From assembly GCF_002192415.1 (NCBI RefSeq), contig NZ_CP021780.1:5208001-5272000 (forward strand): 64,000 nucleotides of DNA, in the 5' to 3' direction. Below, in pieces: positions 35,451-45,067 of the stretch (positions within the stretch are counted from its first letter, which is position 1; every line of letters begins with the position of its first letter). A program made the translations under genes and the position numbers. This stretch comes from Paenibacillus donghaensis. GTDB lineage: Bacteria; Bacillota; Bacilli; Paenibacillales; Paenibacillaceae. Under the pieces are notes generated by a model, which saw only the letters and a list, made by a program, of their open reading frames with translations, ran no database searches and was not told the DNA's origin.

Positions 35451-35496
35451 CGGAGTCCTCCACATGGCTCTTTTTTCGACTTCCAGTTAATTAACC

Positions 35497-38400
35497 CTAT
35501 AACTGCACAGCATGGCCGCCGTCGAAGAAATACAGCCAGGTCTCGCTGACCGGCTCTCCCAGAATATCCTGCAATGCCTTCGCGTACAGCTCCAGCTGGA
35601 AGCGGTATTTCTCCTGTAGCTCGGCAAGCCCCTCCGAATGCTCCGGCACACGGTCGGTTTTGTAGTCCAGCAGAATCAAACGTCCGTCCTCACGGAACAG
35701 ACCATCGATAACCCCCTGAATCAGCACCGCTTCCTCGGAAGCATGGCCTCCGGCCGGGGAGGGAAGATTGGCGACTGCCTCATCAAAATAACCCAATCCC
35801 CTATAAGCTTCCGCCGCCGGAACCATATAGCTGAACGGCAGCTCACGCTGTTTCCACGAAGCAGACAGCAGTCGCTGGCCTAAGCCGGTGCCGTAGAACG
35901 CGACTACCTGCTCAGGCGCCACCGCCTTCTCCTGCTCCTCCGTCAGAATAGATACTCTGGCTAGCCGGGCCAAGGTTTCTTCCACTACAGCCACGTCGAC
36001 CGGACCGTCCAGCGGAATATGCTGCATCGCCGTATGATAGGCTGTACCGCGTTCCGCCGAGGTCAGACTGCGCTGCTCCATAAATTTCGGTCGGCGCAGG
36101 TGCAGGCTATTGTCTGCCGCCCCGGCGGAACGAGCCTGCAGCCCATCCACTCCAGACACCCTTTCCTCCAGTTGATCGAAAGACGGTTGCTCCTGCATGG
36201 AGAGCAGGGTCTTCAGCTCTGTGACCGAGGTTTTGGCTGGAATGCCTGAGGCTGCAGCATGTTCATAACTCCATTCCAATCTACGACTGACTTCGTCGCG
36301 GCCTGCGGTTCCGTAGAACTCAACCGCATCGCCCTTCCTCAGCGCCTTCAATGCAGACTGCCGCTCCCCGCCGTCTTCCAGGCCGTCCCTGGCAGAGAGC
36401 ACACCCGAGCCCAGCTCGGATGAATCCACCACGCTGATGCTCCAATTCGAGGCATCACTGTGCAGCACGATGGATACAGCGCCCTGTTGTCCGGCCAGCT
36501 TGCGCAGAATGGCCGCACCGGGATGGCGGATTAACGCCGGGCCAACCCAATCCAGATAGCTGCGGCCGCGGGCCAGCAGATGATCCTCCAGCAGCAGCTC
36601 GTCGCGGTTCTGCATCGCGCACCAGCCTGCAATCTTGCGCGGCAGATCGCGCACGGTGCCGACGAGGATCATTTTGTCCCTCGGACGGGTCAGACCGACA
36701 TACAGCACCCGCATCTCTTCAGCCAGCAGCTCCAACCGCGAGCGGCGGTTGATAGCCAGATAGGGAAGAGTGGGATAACTAACCCGCGTCTCCCGCTCCA
36801 CAAAACGCGGACCGAAACCAAGCTCCTTATGCATCAGAAATGGGGCGTGCAGATCCTGGCGGTTGAACATCTTGGCCATTCCCGCCAGAAACACTACCGG
36901 AAACTCCAGCCCCTTCGACTTGTGAATAGTCATAATTCTGACGCCGCTTCCTTCCTCGCTGCCGCTCCCGGCAACCCCGAGATCGCCGCCATTGTCACGC
37001 AGTCTGGCGATAAAAACCAGAAAACGGAACAAGCCGCGGGCCGAGGTGTCATTCTCGAATTGGACCGCCCGGTCATACAACGCTCTGAGATTGTTCTGGC
37101 GCTGGACTCCTCCCGGCAAGCCGCCAACCCATTCCAGATAACCGCTCTCCCCGAAGATCCGCCAGATCAAATTGCTGAGGCTGCCCTGGCGGGCTGAATC
37201 CCGCCAGCTGTCCAGCTGGCTGCGGAAATGCCGCAGCTTCTTCCGCAGGGCGGGCGCAACCTGCGGAGTTACGCCGCTTGCCTTCTCTGCTTCATAGGCC
37301 TCCTGGATCACATCCAGGCTGGCGAAACCGTCACCTTCTATAAGGATTGGTAAATCCAGCACGTTCTCGGCAGTTGCTGCCACCTCGCTATCGCCGCTCT
37401 GTGCCTGCGGTTCTTCCGACGCTGCCAGCAGCGCTTCATAGAAGGTGCCTTGGCTGCACAGTCTCACAGCGGCCAGCTCCTCCTCATTCAGACCGACAAC
37501 AGGAGAGCGCAATACACCGGCCAGCGGAATATCCTGGCGCGGATTGTCTACCACACGCAGCAGGGACAAGGCCACCTCTACTTCCGTTGCCTGAAAATAC
37601 CCTTTGTTCTGGTCTCCAAATGCCGGGATGCCCTCCAGCCGCAGCTCCTCAATCATCAGCGGAGTCCATATTCTAGCCGAGCGCAGCAAAATTACGATGT
37701 CGCCATATCCTACAGGACGGTTGGCTTGGGCGTTTTTGTCATAGATCATCAGTGGCGGCGCTCCGGTCATTCCCGTCATCTGCGAGATGCGCCGGGCAAT
37801 CGCACGCGCCTCCAGCTGCGCCGTTTCACTCTCGACAACCTCATTCTCCTGCTGGGGAAGCTCCCCCTCTGCTGCAGCTTCCTCAGGCAGACCGGGAGCG
37901 GGCTTGCCGCGGTCGATCAGCAGCAGCTCGGGAGCGAAATTAAGATCCGGCCCCTTCTCCTCCGCACCAGGGAAATGGGCACCGTACACCAGCTCGGCAC
38001 GCTTATCATAGGTTAATTCCGCCACATTCTCATTCATCACCTGACGGAAAATCATATTGACCGCATGAACCACTTCCAGACGGCTGCGGAAGTTACGCGC
38101 CAGGTCAATCACAGCGCCTCCGCTCCGCACACCGCCGCGCACCGCGCCGAAGCTGCGGTATTTATCCATAAACAGCCCCGGCTCCGCCAGACGGAAGCGG
38201 TAGATGCTCTGCTTCATGTCGCCGACCATAAAGCGGTTCCCCGGCTCTTCACGGGAGATCAGCCGTACGATCTCCTCCTGCACACTGTTCGTATCCTGAT
38301 ACTCATCCAGCAGCACCTCATCGAACTGGGCGCGGTATTCCATCGCTGCATCGGAAGGCAGCGGCTGACCAGGCTCGGAATCGGGATGCCGCAGAATCTG

Positions 38401-39564
38401 GAGGCAATAATGCTCCAGATCGTTGAAATCAACCATTCCTCTGGCTGCTTTGGCTGCCCGGAAGCGCTCGCCGAATTCAATGACAGTCTCTGCCAGCTCC
38501 TCCATCAGCGGAGCAGCCTCGTGCAGCTCTGTCAGATAGACGTCTGCGGGACGACCGAATAATGATTTCTGCAGCTCAAGGATGCTTTTTTTGACGTTGT
38601 CGCGCAGTTCCTTGACGGTCTCCTGAAGTCCGGGATCGGTGGCATCCTTGCGGCAGGCCTTCAGCTTGCCGAATTGAACCTCCATGAAAATATCATACAG
38701 CTCCGGCCAGTTCTGCTGCGCCACAGCTTCCAGAAGAGCGTTAACCATCTCCAGATCAGCCGTCAGGTTGTCGGCATACGGAGCCGGCCCGCCCGGCTGC
38801 AGCGCGATTTCCCGCGCCTGCAGCAGCTGGCTTGCCGCACCTTCCAGCGTCAGCTTCGCTTCCAGCAGGATACTCTGCACCCAAGCCGTGCGGCCCAGGC
38901 TCGCGATATCCGGCAGCGAGAACTCAGCAGCCGTATCCCGCAGCCACTGCTCAGGCCACGGATGGCTGCGCGCGAAATTATGCAGCCGCTGCACCAGCGC
39001 ATGCACGGCATCGTCGCTGCGCTCTCCGCTGAACCAATCGGCCAGCCGGATGAACACACTATCCTCGCCGTTGTCCCCAGCTTCGCCGTACTTCTCCTCC
39101 AGCAATTCTTCCAGCAGCTCCTGACGCATGATTTCCGCTTCATGCTCATTAAGAATCCGGAAGCCCGGATCGATTGGAATCAGCTGGTAATAGCGGCGGA
39201 TAACCTCCAGGCAGAAGGAATGCAGGGTTGTAATTGAAGCACGTCCCAGCAGGGCAAGCTGACGGCGCAGATGCTCGTTGTCGCCCTGCAGCTCCAGCTC
39301 CTGGTCCAGCGCCTCACGGATCCGCTGCCGCATTTCGGCGGCCGCCGCTTTGGTGAAGGTGGCCACCAGCAGCCTGTCCACGCTGAAGCCGGTTTCCTCA
39401 CGGCTGATCTTGCGGATAATCCGTTCCACCAGCACGGCCGTCTTCCCTGACCCTGCCGCTGCCGCCACCAGAATATCGTCGCCGCTCTCGGCAATGGCGC
39501 GCCACTGGTCATCACTCCATTTGCTTCCTTCCGGCTTGCTTTCTTTTACTGCCTTTAAGTTCAC
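35497..39564 (-). CDS. addA: ATP-dependent helicase/nuclease subunit A (AddA)
   Basis: 1355 residues from GTG at 39564. UvrD-type helicase with Walker A AAAGSGKT (35-42), LLDEYQDTN (Walker B/motif II) and TIHKSKGLEFPVVFL (motif V region). The C-terminal RecB-family nuclease has LLDYKTDRV (D1300, K1302). With AddB it resects double-strand breaks up to a Chi site and loads RecA. The GTGA overlap with the addB stop implies coupled translation; AAGGAGG lies in the end of addB. Confidence 0.96.
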   Translation of the reverse strand: MNLKAVKESKPEGSKWSDDQWRAIAESGDDILVAAAAGSGKTAVLVERIIRKISREETGFSVDRLLVATFTKAAAAEMRQRIREALDQELELQGDNEHLRRQLALLGRASITTLHSFCLEVIRRYYQLIPIDPGFRILNEHEAEIMRQELLEELLEEKYGEAGDNGEDSVFIRLADWFSGERSDDAVHALVQRLHNFARSHPWPEQWLRDTAAEFSLPDIASLGRTAWVQSILLEAKLTLEGAASQLLQAREIALQPGGPAPYADNLTADLEMVNALLEAVAQQNWPELYDIFMEVQFGKLKACRKDATDPGLQETVKELRDNVKKSILELQKSLFGRPADVYLTELHEAAPLMEELAETVIEFGERFRAAKAARGMVDFNDLEHYCLQILRHPDSEPGQPLPSDAAMEYRAQFDEVLLDEYQDTNSVQEEIVRLISREEPGNRFMVGDMKQSIYRFRLAEPGLFMDKYRSFGAVRGGVRSGGAVIDLARNFRSRLEVVHAVNMIFRQVMNENVAELTYDKRAELVYGAHFPGAEEKGPDLNFAPELLLIDRGKPAPGLPEEAAAEGELPQQENEVVESETAQLEARAIARRISQMTGMTGAPPLMIYDKNAQANRPVGYGDIVILLRSARIWTPLMIEELRLEGIPAFGDQNKGYFQATEVEVALSLLRVVDNPRQDIPLAGVLRSPVVGLNEEELAAVRLCSQGTFYEALLAASEEPQAQSGDSEVAATAENVLDLPILIEGDGFASLDVIQEAYEAEKASGVTPQVAPALRKKLRHFRSQLDSWRDSARQGSLSNLIWRIFGESGYLEWVGGLPGGVQRQNNLRALYDRAVQFENDTSARGLFRFLVFIARLRDNGGDLGVAGSGSEEGSGVRIMTIHKSKGLEFPVVFLAGMAKMFNRQDLHAPFLMHKELGFGPRFVERETRVSYPTLPYLAINRRSRLELLAEEMRVLYVGLTRPRDKMILVGTVRDLPRKIAGWCAMQNRDELLLEDHLLARGRSYLDWVGPALIRHPGAAILRKLAGQQGAVSIVLHSDASNWSISVVDSSELGSGVLSARDGLEDGGERQSALKALRKGDAVEFYGTAGRDEVSRRLEWSYEHAAASGIPAKTSVTELKTLLSMQEQPSFDQLEERVSGVDGLQARSAGAADNSLHLRRPKFMEQRSLTSAERGTAYHTAMQHIPLDGPVDVAVVEETLARLARVSILTEEQEKAVAPEQVVAFYGTGLGQRLLSASWKQRELPFSYMVPAAEAYRGLGYFDEAVANLPSPAGGHASEEAVLIQGVIDGLFREDGRLILLDYKTDRVPEHSEGLAELQEKYRFQLELYAKALQDILGEPVSETWLYFFDGGHAVQL

Positions 39565-42500
39565 GATTCCACTCCTCCTTGCCGGGACAGCAGGTCCCAG
39601 ATCACGTCCTTGCCCGGTTTGCCCAGATTGTTATAGCTATTGCCTTCCACCGCCTCGTCGAACTGGCATACCGGCCGGAAGGAGCAGAATGTACAAGCCG
39701 TCTCCTGTTGAATCCGGTAGGGCTGAATTTCCACATCCCCTTCCGTTATCCGGGTACCGATCTCTGAAATTGTGCTGCGCACAGAAGTCAGCAGCTGGCC
39801 CCACTGCTCCGGCGTTGCCACCGAGGCATTCGTATAGAAGCTGCCATCCGCCTTCAGAGCCACCGGTACAATGGAGGAATGGCCTTTGTCCAGGGTGGTG
39901 TCCATCAGCGAGATCACCTCACGGTCTGCGGAGAGCAGACCCTTCATCTTGAAGCGTTTCAGCAGCTCCTGCTCAGCCTGTTCACGGTTCAGCCCGTTCG
40001 GCGAAGAGAGCAGCGGATCATGCACGTGGAAATAGAGCGTTCCGGCAGGAAGCGCCGGACGGCCCAGCCACTGCTCCGCATAGGTAAGCAGCACATCCAG
40101 ATAGGTCAGCATCTGCAGAGACAATCCATAATAAACCTCGTGCAGCTTAAGGTCCTTCTGACTGGATTTATAGTCAATGACGCGCAGCAGCACACCGTTC
40201 TGGCCTTCCGCCATATCCACGCGGTCTATCCGGCCCACCACCTCCATGATACAGCCGTTCGGAAGCGTGATTCTCAGCGGCGGCAGCTCTTTGCCGGGTC
40301 CGAAGTCCAGCTCCAGCCCGACCGGCTCGAAGCTGCCCCTACGGGCATGCTCGCCCAGAATGACCGTAGCCCGTCCGACGATATTCTTCAGCTTGCGGGA
40401 AATATAGCCGTAGCGCTTGGAGCTCATCAGGATCTCGCCCTGCAGCATCGGAGACAACCTCTCCACCGTTTCCGACGCCTCGCGGCGGCATTCCTCGGCA
40501 CTAAGGCTGCCCCATCCGCGTCCCTGATCCTGCAGCCGTTTCGCCATATCGCTCAGGGCGGCATGGAACAGCTGCCCGATATCAGGCGCCTGCAGCTTGT
40601 AGAGCTGGCGTTCCTTCAGCCGCAGGCCGTAGGAAGCGAAATGGGAGAAGGCACAGCCGACGAATTTCTCCATCCGCGACACACTGCCGCGCAGCGTGGT
40701 GCCACCATACAGCCGCAGGCTTGTTCCACGTTTCAGACGGGTGCCCTCATTGCGGTAGAACAACGATCCTATTCGCCGTTCCAGCTCAGCTCTACGGTCC
40801 GGGTCTGCGGCGAACCAATTATACACATCCCACCACATGCCCGGGATTTGCCCTCCCTGCCGCCACTTGCGCAGCTGGATCAGCAGCAGGTTCAGACTCT
40901 GCTGCGGCTGGCCTACGAAACCCAGATGCAGAGAATCTCCGGCCTGTACGGCGTCTTCAGAGGCCTCAGGCGACAGTGCTGCCGGAAATGCCGGCAGCAC
41001 CTGCTCGGCGGCATCCGGGAACATCCGGCGCAGATGGCGGATTACCTCGGACGGAAGCAGCGGCTTGCCCTCATCGTCTGCCAGGGCATAGCTGACCCAT
41101 AATCTGTCGCTGGCCGCAGTAAGCGCATTATAGATCAGATAGCGTTCATCCAGCAGCTTGCGTGAAGCTCCGGGAGCAAGCTCCATCCCGGCATTCTCCA
41201 GCAGCAGGCGCTCTCCTTCGGACAGAATGCCGTCTTCCGTAAACTGAGCTGGAACCACACCCTCATTAAATCCAAGCAGAAAGGCATATTTCACGCCGGA
41301 AGCGCGCGTGCGATCCATATTGCCGACCAGCACCTGGTCCAGCGCAGGAGGCACCAGACCCAGCTTCAGCTCGGCAAGTCCGGTCTCCAGCAGTCCGGCA
41401 AACAGCTCAAAATCAAGCTTCTCCGCCCCCATCATCTCCACAATCTGGTCCAGCAGATCCAGCACGGCATCCCACAGCTGGCTGTGCTCACGGGCCTGCT
41501 CCGGCAGTCCGCGCTGCAATGCCACGGCACTCATCGCTTCAAGCTTAAGCGCGGCACCGGTCTCCTGAAGCAGCTCATACACCGCAGTACAGAGCTGAAG
41601 CCCGCTGCGGCTCTTCTTGACCCGCTGCTCGAAAGCCTGTAGCGGTCCTGTAATTAACGCCCGGCACTCTTCCACCTTGAAGAGCAGCTGTTCATCAACC
41701 ACTCGCTCTCCTTCCATCGAGAGACTCGGAATTCCCCTCCAAGAACGGCCATCCGTCCAGCGGTAGCCCTGAATACCACAGGCCAGCACATAATTCTCAA
41801 GCATGTCCATATCCTCACGTGTGACACTGCCGTCGAGCGGAAGCAGCAGATCCGTCTTCACGCAGCGGAACACATCCTCATAACGCCAGCGCCGCCGCAC
41901 AATATCCAGGGAAGAGCGAATAAACTCCACCAGCGGATGATGTAGCTCGCCCACCTTTTGATCCAGAAACACTGGCACTCCGTAATCCGTAAAAAGCGGG
42001 GCTACCAGCTGCTCATAATCCCCAATATTGCGCATGAACACAGCCATTTCTCCGTACTTGGCGCCTTCATCCCTGGCCAGCCTTATCATCTCACGCAGCG
42101 CGCTCTCCATTTCCGTCCGCCGTGAAGCGGCAGCGCCAATGACTAAATCGGCCTCAACCTGCTCCTTGCCGCCATGCCAAGGAAGACGGCGGTCGAACCC
42201 GCGCTCCAGATGGGCCAGCACCGGACTGCTGCTGAAACGGGGCAGCACCGGCGGAGCCAGCAGCTCATCTGCAATCTCCAGTCCGGTCTCCTCCGCTATT
42301 CCACGCAGCTTTATGTAGGTTACCGCAGCCGGATGGAACAGCTCCAGCTCATGCGGCGGCAGCAGCGGAGGATAGACTCGGTCCAGAGTAAGCGAAATGG
42401 TGAGCCGGGGCGCATGAATCATCAATTCACGCAGCACTACGAATTCCTGCGGGGTGAACCCGTGGAAGCCGTCCACCCAAATCTCCGCACTGCGGATATA

Positions 42501-43091
42501 ACCGGACTCCGGTATATGCTCAGCCAGCTCCGCCAGCCTGTCCTCTCCATCCATATAGAGCTGTGACATCTCAAGCTCCAGATCGCTGAACACCAGATGA
42601 AGATCACCCAGCTTGCCCGCCAGAATCGGGCTGCCCTGGATCGCACCTGACAGCGCAGCCAGCTGCTCCTCCAGATCAGAGGCTCCAAGACAGCAGCGCT
42701 TCATCTCCGTGTGCAGCTGGCTTAGTCGCTCCACGAACCCCGGACGGTCCGCTGATGCGCCGAACAGCTTCAGCTCATCCTTGCGGCGGCTGAGAATCCG
42801 ATAGAGCAGCATCTTCTTGCCTTCTTCGCTGATCGGCAATGCTCCGCTGCCGCCGGTCTCCTGCTTCACCCGGAAAGCGAGACGCGAGAAGCTGAGGGTA
42901 TGCGCACGTACGCTGCCCTTGGCATGGCCCGCAGTTAACAGCCCACGTTCCGCGCCGAAGGAGCCTTGCTCGGGAACAAGCAGAATAATCGGCGGTCCCA
43001 GCGGCTCCTGCTCCAGGGAGGAGGAGATCCTGTTCCCTATGTGTGTGGTCTTGCCGCTGCCCGAGCGGCCCAGCAAAAATGTAACCGTCAT
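39561..43091 (-). CDS. addB: ATP-dependent helicase/deoxyribonuclease subunit B (AddB)
   Basis: 1176 residues from ATG at 43091 (MTVTFLLGRSGSGKTTHIGN), with AAGGAG 10 nt upstream; an earlier in-frame start has no site. Walker A is at 8-15. The C-terminal nuclease carries VIDYKSSQKDLKL. The four Fe-S cysteines of AddB are visible: one in VGCAFSHFASYG and three in TACTFCSFRPVC. It recognises Chi and cuts the other strand to AddA. First gene of addBA. Confidence 0.96.
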   Translation of the reverse strand: MTVTFLLGRSGSGKTTHIGNRISSSLEQEPLGPPIILLVPEQGSFGAERGLLTAGHAKGSVRAHTLSFSRLAFRVKQETGGSGALPISEEGKKMLLYRILSRRKDELKLFGASADRPGFVERLSQLHTEMKRCCLGASDLEEQLAALSGAIQGSPILAGKLGDLHLVFSDLELEMSQLYMDGEDRLAELAEHIPESGYIRSAEIWVDGFHGFTPQEFVVLRELMIHAPRLTISLTLDRVYPPLLPPHELELFHPAAVTYIKLRGIAEETGLEIADELLAPPVLPRFSSSPVLAHLERGFDRRLPWHGGKEQVEADLVIGAAASRRTEMESALREMIRLARDEGAKYGEMAVFMRNIGDYEQLVAPLFTDYGVPVFLDQKVGELHHPLVEFIRSSLDIVRRRWRYEDVFRCVKTDLLLPLDGSVTREDMDMLENYVLACGIQGYRWTDGRSWRGIPSLSMEGERVVDEQLLFKVEECRALITGPLQAFEQRVKKSRSGLQLCTAVYELLQETGAALKLEAMSAVALQRGLPEQAREHSQLWDAVLDLLDQIVEMMGAEKLDFELFAGLLETGLAELKLGLVPPALDQVLVGNMDRTRASGVKYAFLLGFNEGVVPAQFTEDGILSEGERLLLENAGMELAPGASRKLLDERYLIYNALTAASDRLWVSYALADDEGKPLLPSEVIRHLRRMFPDAAEQVLPAFPAALSPEASEDAVQAGDSLHLGFVGQPQQSLNLLLIQLRKWRQGGQIPGMWWDVYNWFAADPDRRAELERRIGSLFYRNEGTRLKRGTSLRLYGGTTLRGSVSRMEKFVGCAFSHFASYGLRLKERQLYKLQAPDIGQLFHAALSDMAKRLQDQGRGWGSLSAEECRREASETVERLSPMLQGEILMSSKRYGYISRKLKNIVGRATVILGEHARRGSFEPVGLELDFGPGKELPPLRITLPNGCIMEVVGRIDRVDMAEGQNGVLLRVIDYKSSQKDLKLHEVYYGLSLQMLTYLDVLLTYAEQWLGRPALPAGTLYFHVHDPLLSSPNGLNREQAEQELLKRFKMKGLLSADREVISLMDTTLDKGHSSIVPVALKADGSFYTNASVATPEQWGQLLTSVRSTISEIGTRITEGDVEIQPYRIQQETACTFCSFRPVCQFDEAVEGNSYNNLGKPGKDVIWDLLSRQGGVES

Positions 43092-43245
43092 AAATGATGA
43101 CTCCTTCCGAGAGGGGAGAGGTATAAGCACTCTGAACCTTTGCACCCGCCGCTTAAATCCTGCGGGATTTTCGTCCTGTCATTATACCATAACTCACAGG
43201 TACGGAACATACGTTTGCCACTTTTTTCAAATGATTGGAAACCAC

Positions 43246-43290
43246 AATAGGGATGATCCGGACGGAGCTTCCACCCGGATCATCCCTATT
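43246..43290 (-). terminator. Strong hairpin after the ABC transporter operon
   Basis: A perfect 16-bp stem (43246-43261 with 43275-43290, AATAGGGATGATCCGG and complement) lies about 40 nt after the ABC transporter stop. It lacks a T-run on the minus strand but is the only structure separating this operon from addB. Confidence 0.6.
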
Positions 43291-43327
43291 TACAGAGCCC
43301 TCCCCTATAATTCTTGTTATCCTTCTC

Positions 43328-45067
43328 TCAGGAGGATATACGGAATCCTGTCGACTCCTGCTGCAGCTTCCACATGCGGGCGTACAAGCCGCCAAGGGCC
43401 AGCAAACGGTCATGGCGGCCCTGCTCCACCAGACAGCCGTCCTCCAGCACGAGGATATTATCCGCACCGGCGATGGTTTTGAGCCTGTGGGCAACGACAA
43501 TCACCGTCCTGCCCGCGATCAGGGCCTGAATCGCCTTCTGGATATCCGCCTCATTCTGCGGGTCCAGTGAAGCGGTCGCTTCGTCGAGCAGCACCACTGG
43601 GGCGTTCTTGAGGATGGCCCGGGCAATCGATATCCGCTGCTTCTCTCCCCCTGACAAGGTGCTGCCGCCTTCTCCGACCGGAGTCTCATAACCCAGCGGC
43701 AGCTGCATGATGAAATCATGGCAGCGGGCCAGCTCGGCCGCCTGGCGGATCTCCTCTCCGGTGGCCCCCTCCCGGCCAAAAGCGATGTTACGGCCAATCG
43801 TATCCTGGAACAGATACACGTCCTGGAAGACTACAGCCACCTCCTTCAGCAGGTGCTCAGGGTCTATACTGCGCAGGTCACGGCCTGCCATCAATACCCT
43901 TCCTTCCCCGGGATCATAGAAGCGGGAGATCAGGCGCAGCACAGTGCTTTTACCGCTGCCCGATGGGCCTACGATAGCAGTCAGACTGCCCTGCGGCAGA
44001 TCCATGCTGACATTCTTAAGCACAGGCTGACCGCCATAGCCGAAGGTTACCTCCTCAAAGCGGATGCCGCGCCTTGCGGGCAGCGGGTCCGTGCTTCCTG
44101 ACATGACTGGCTCCTCCAGCAGCTGCACAATACGCTCGCCGGCCTGCTCATTGTAGCGGAACTCGGCATAATTGGTCAGCGCCGTAGTGAGCGGATCGTA
44201 GATCCGTGTGCCGATAATCAGGAAGACCGCCAGCTGCAGCACGCCCAGCTCACCGCCGAGCAGCAGATGAACCCCGACGTACACCAGCAGGGTCAGACCG
44301 GCGCGCAGCAGACCAATCGCAGTCATGATAATCGGGCCAAACACCGCCTCCAGCCGGATACTCTCCTTCATCAGCAGCTTGAAGGATTGTTCGAGGCGGA
44401 CGAATCGGTCCCCTGTCAGGTTGTAGGCCTTCATCACCTGGATGCCATTCAGGTACTCCTGCAGCCGGTTGGCTGCGTTCAGTCTCGCCTCCATATGTGA
44501 AGCACCCAGTCTGCGCTGCAGCTTCGAGGCTGAGTACATAATCAGCAGGCCAAGGGGCAACGCAGCAAACATGGACAACGCCATCCGCCAGTCCAGCGCA
44601 AGCAATCCGGCCAGCGCGGCCAAGGGCAGCACGAAAGCGCCGGCCAGCTGGGGCAGCAGATGGGAGATGCCTGTCTCCACCAGCGTGAAATCCCCCATCA
44701 TCATATTGGCCAGATCGCCGGGGTCGCGGCGTGTCAGATAACCCAGCGGCAGCTTGCGCAGATGCTCAGCCAGCTCTGCCCGACCTTGGGCCGCGACATG
44801 GTAGGCCCCCCGGTAAGCCGAACGATAGGCGGGTATTTCACTCAGAAAGAGCAGCAGCATCGATCCTGCCAGTCCTCCGCAGATCCACCACAGCCGTTCG
44901 GTCTGCAGCAGCATTCCCGGTGTGATATAAGGCGCAAAAATCAGGCGGACGGCTTCAATAATCAGCGCAAACGGCAGCACACTGACCAGATTGGCCAGCA
45001 CTGAATAGAACACAGGCTTCACCAGTTGTCCGGGGTTCCCGGCTGTTATATTATGCAGCAGCTTCAT
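43328..45067 (-). CDS. ABC half-transporter, exporter fold (siderophore-uptake type inferred)
   Basis: 579 residues: six-helix membrane domain (about 15-310) then ATPase domain with Walker A GPSGSGKS (about 370), signature LSGGEKQ, Walker B VVLLDEATASLD and the H-loop VVAHRL. It overlaps the upstream ABC gene by ATGA, so the two form a heterodimer. The pair AraC regulator plus two exporter-fold half-transporters under Fur-like sites matches the YbtA-YbtPQ and IrtAB systems, in which this fold imports ferric siderophores. Drug or peptide export is the alternative; the direction cannot be read from sequence alone. Confidence 0.85.
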   Translation of the reverse strand: MKLLHNITAGNPGQLVKPVFYSVLANLVSVLPFALIIEAVRLIFAPYITPGMLLQTERLWWICGGLAGSMLLLFLSEIPAYRSAYRGAYHVAAQGRAELAEHLRKLPLGYLTRRDPGDLANMMMGDFTLVETGISHLLPQLAGAFVLPLAALAGLLALDWRMALSMFAALPLGLLIMYSASKLQRRLGASHMEARLNAANRLQEYLNGIQVMKAYNLTGDRFVRLEQSFKLLMKESIRLEAVFGPIIMTAIGLLRAGLTLLVYVGVHLLLGGELGVLQLAVFLIIGTRIYDPLTTALTNYAEFRYNEQAGERIVQLLEEPVMSGSTDPLPARRGIRFEEVTFGYGGQPVLKNVSMDLPQGSLTAIVGPSGSGKSTVLRLISRFYDPGEGRVLMAGRDLRSIDPEHLLKEVAVVFQDVYLFQDTIGRNIAFGREGATGEEIRQAAELARCHDFIMQLPLGYETPVGEGGSTLSGGEKQRISIARAILKNAPVVLLDEATASLDPQNEADIQKAIQALIAGRTVIVVAHRLKTIAGADNILVLEDGCLVEQGRHDRLLALGGLYARMWKLQQESTGFRISS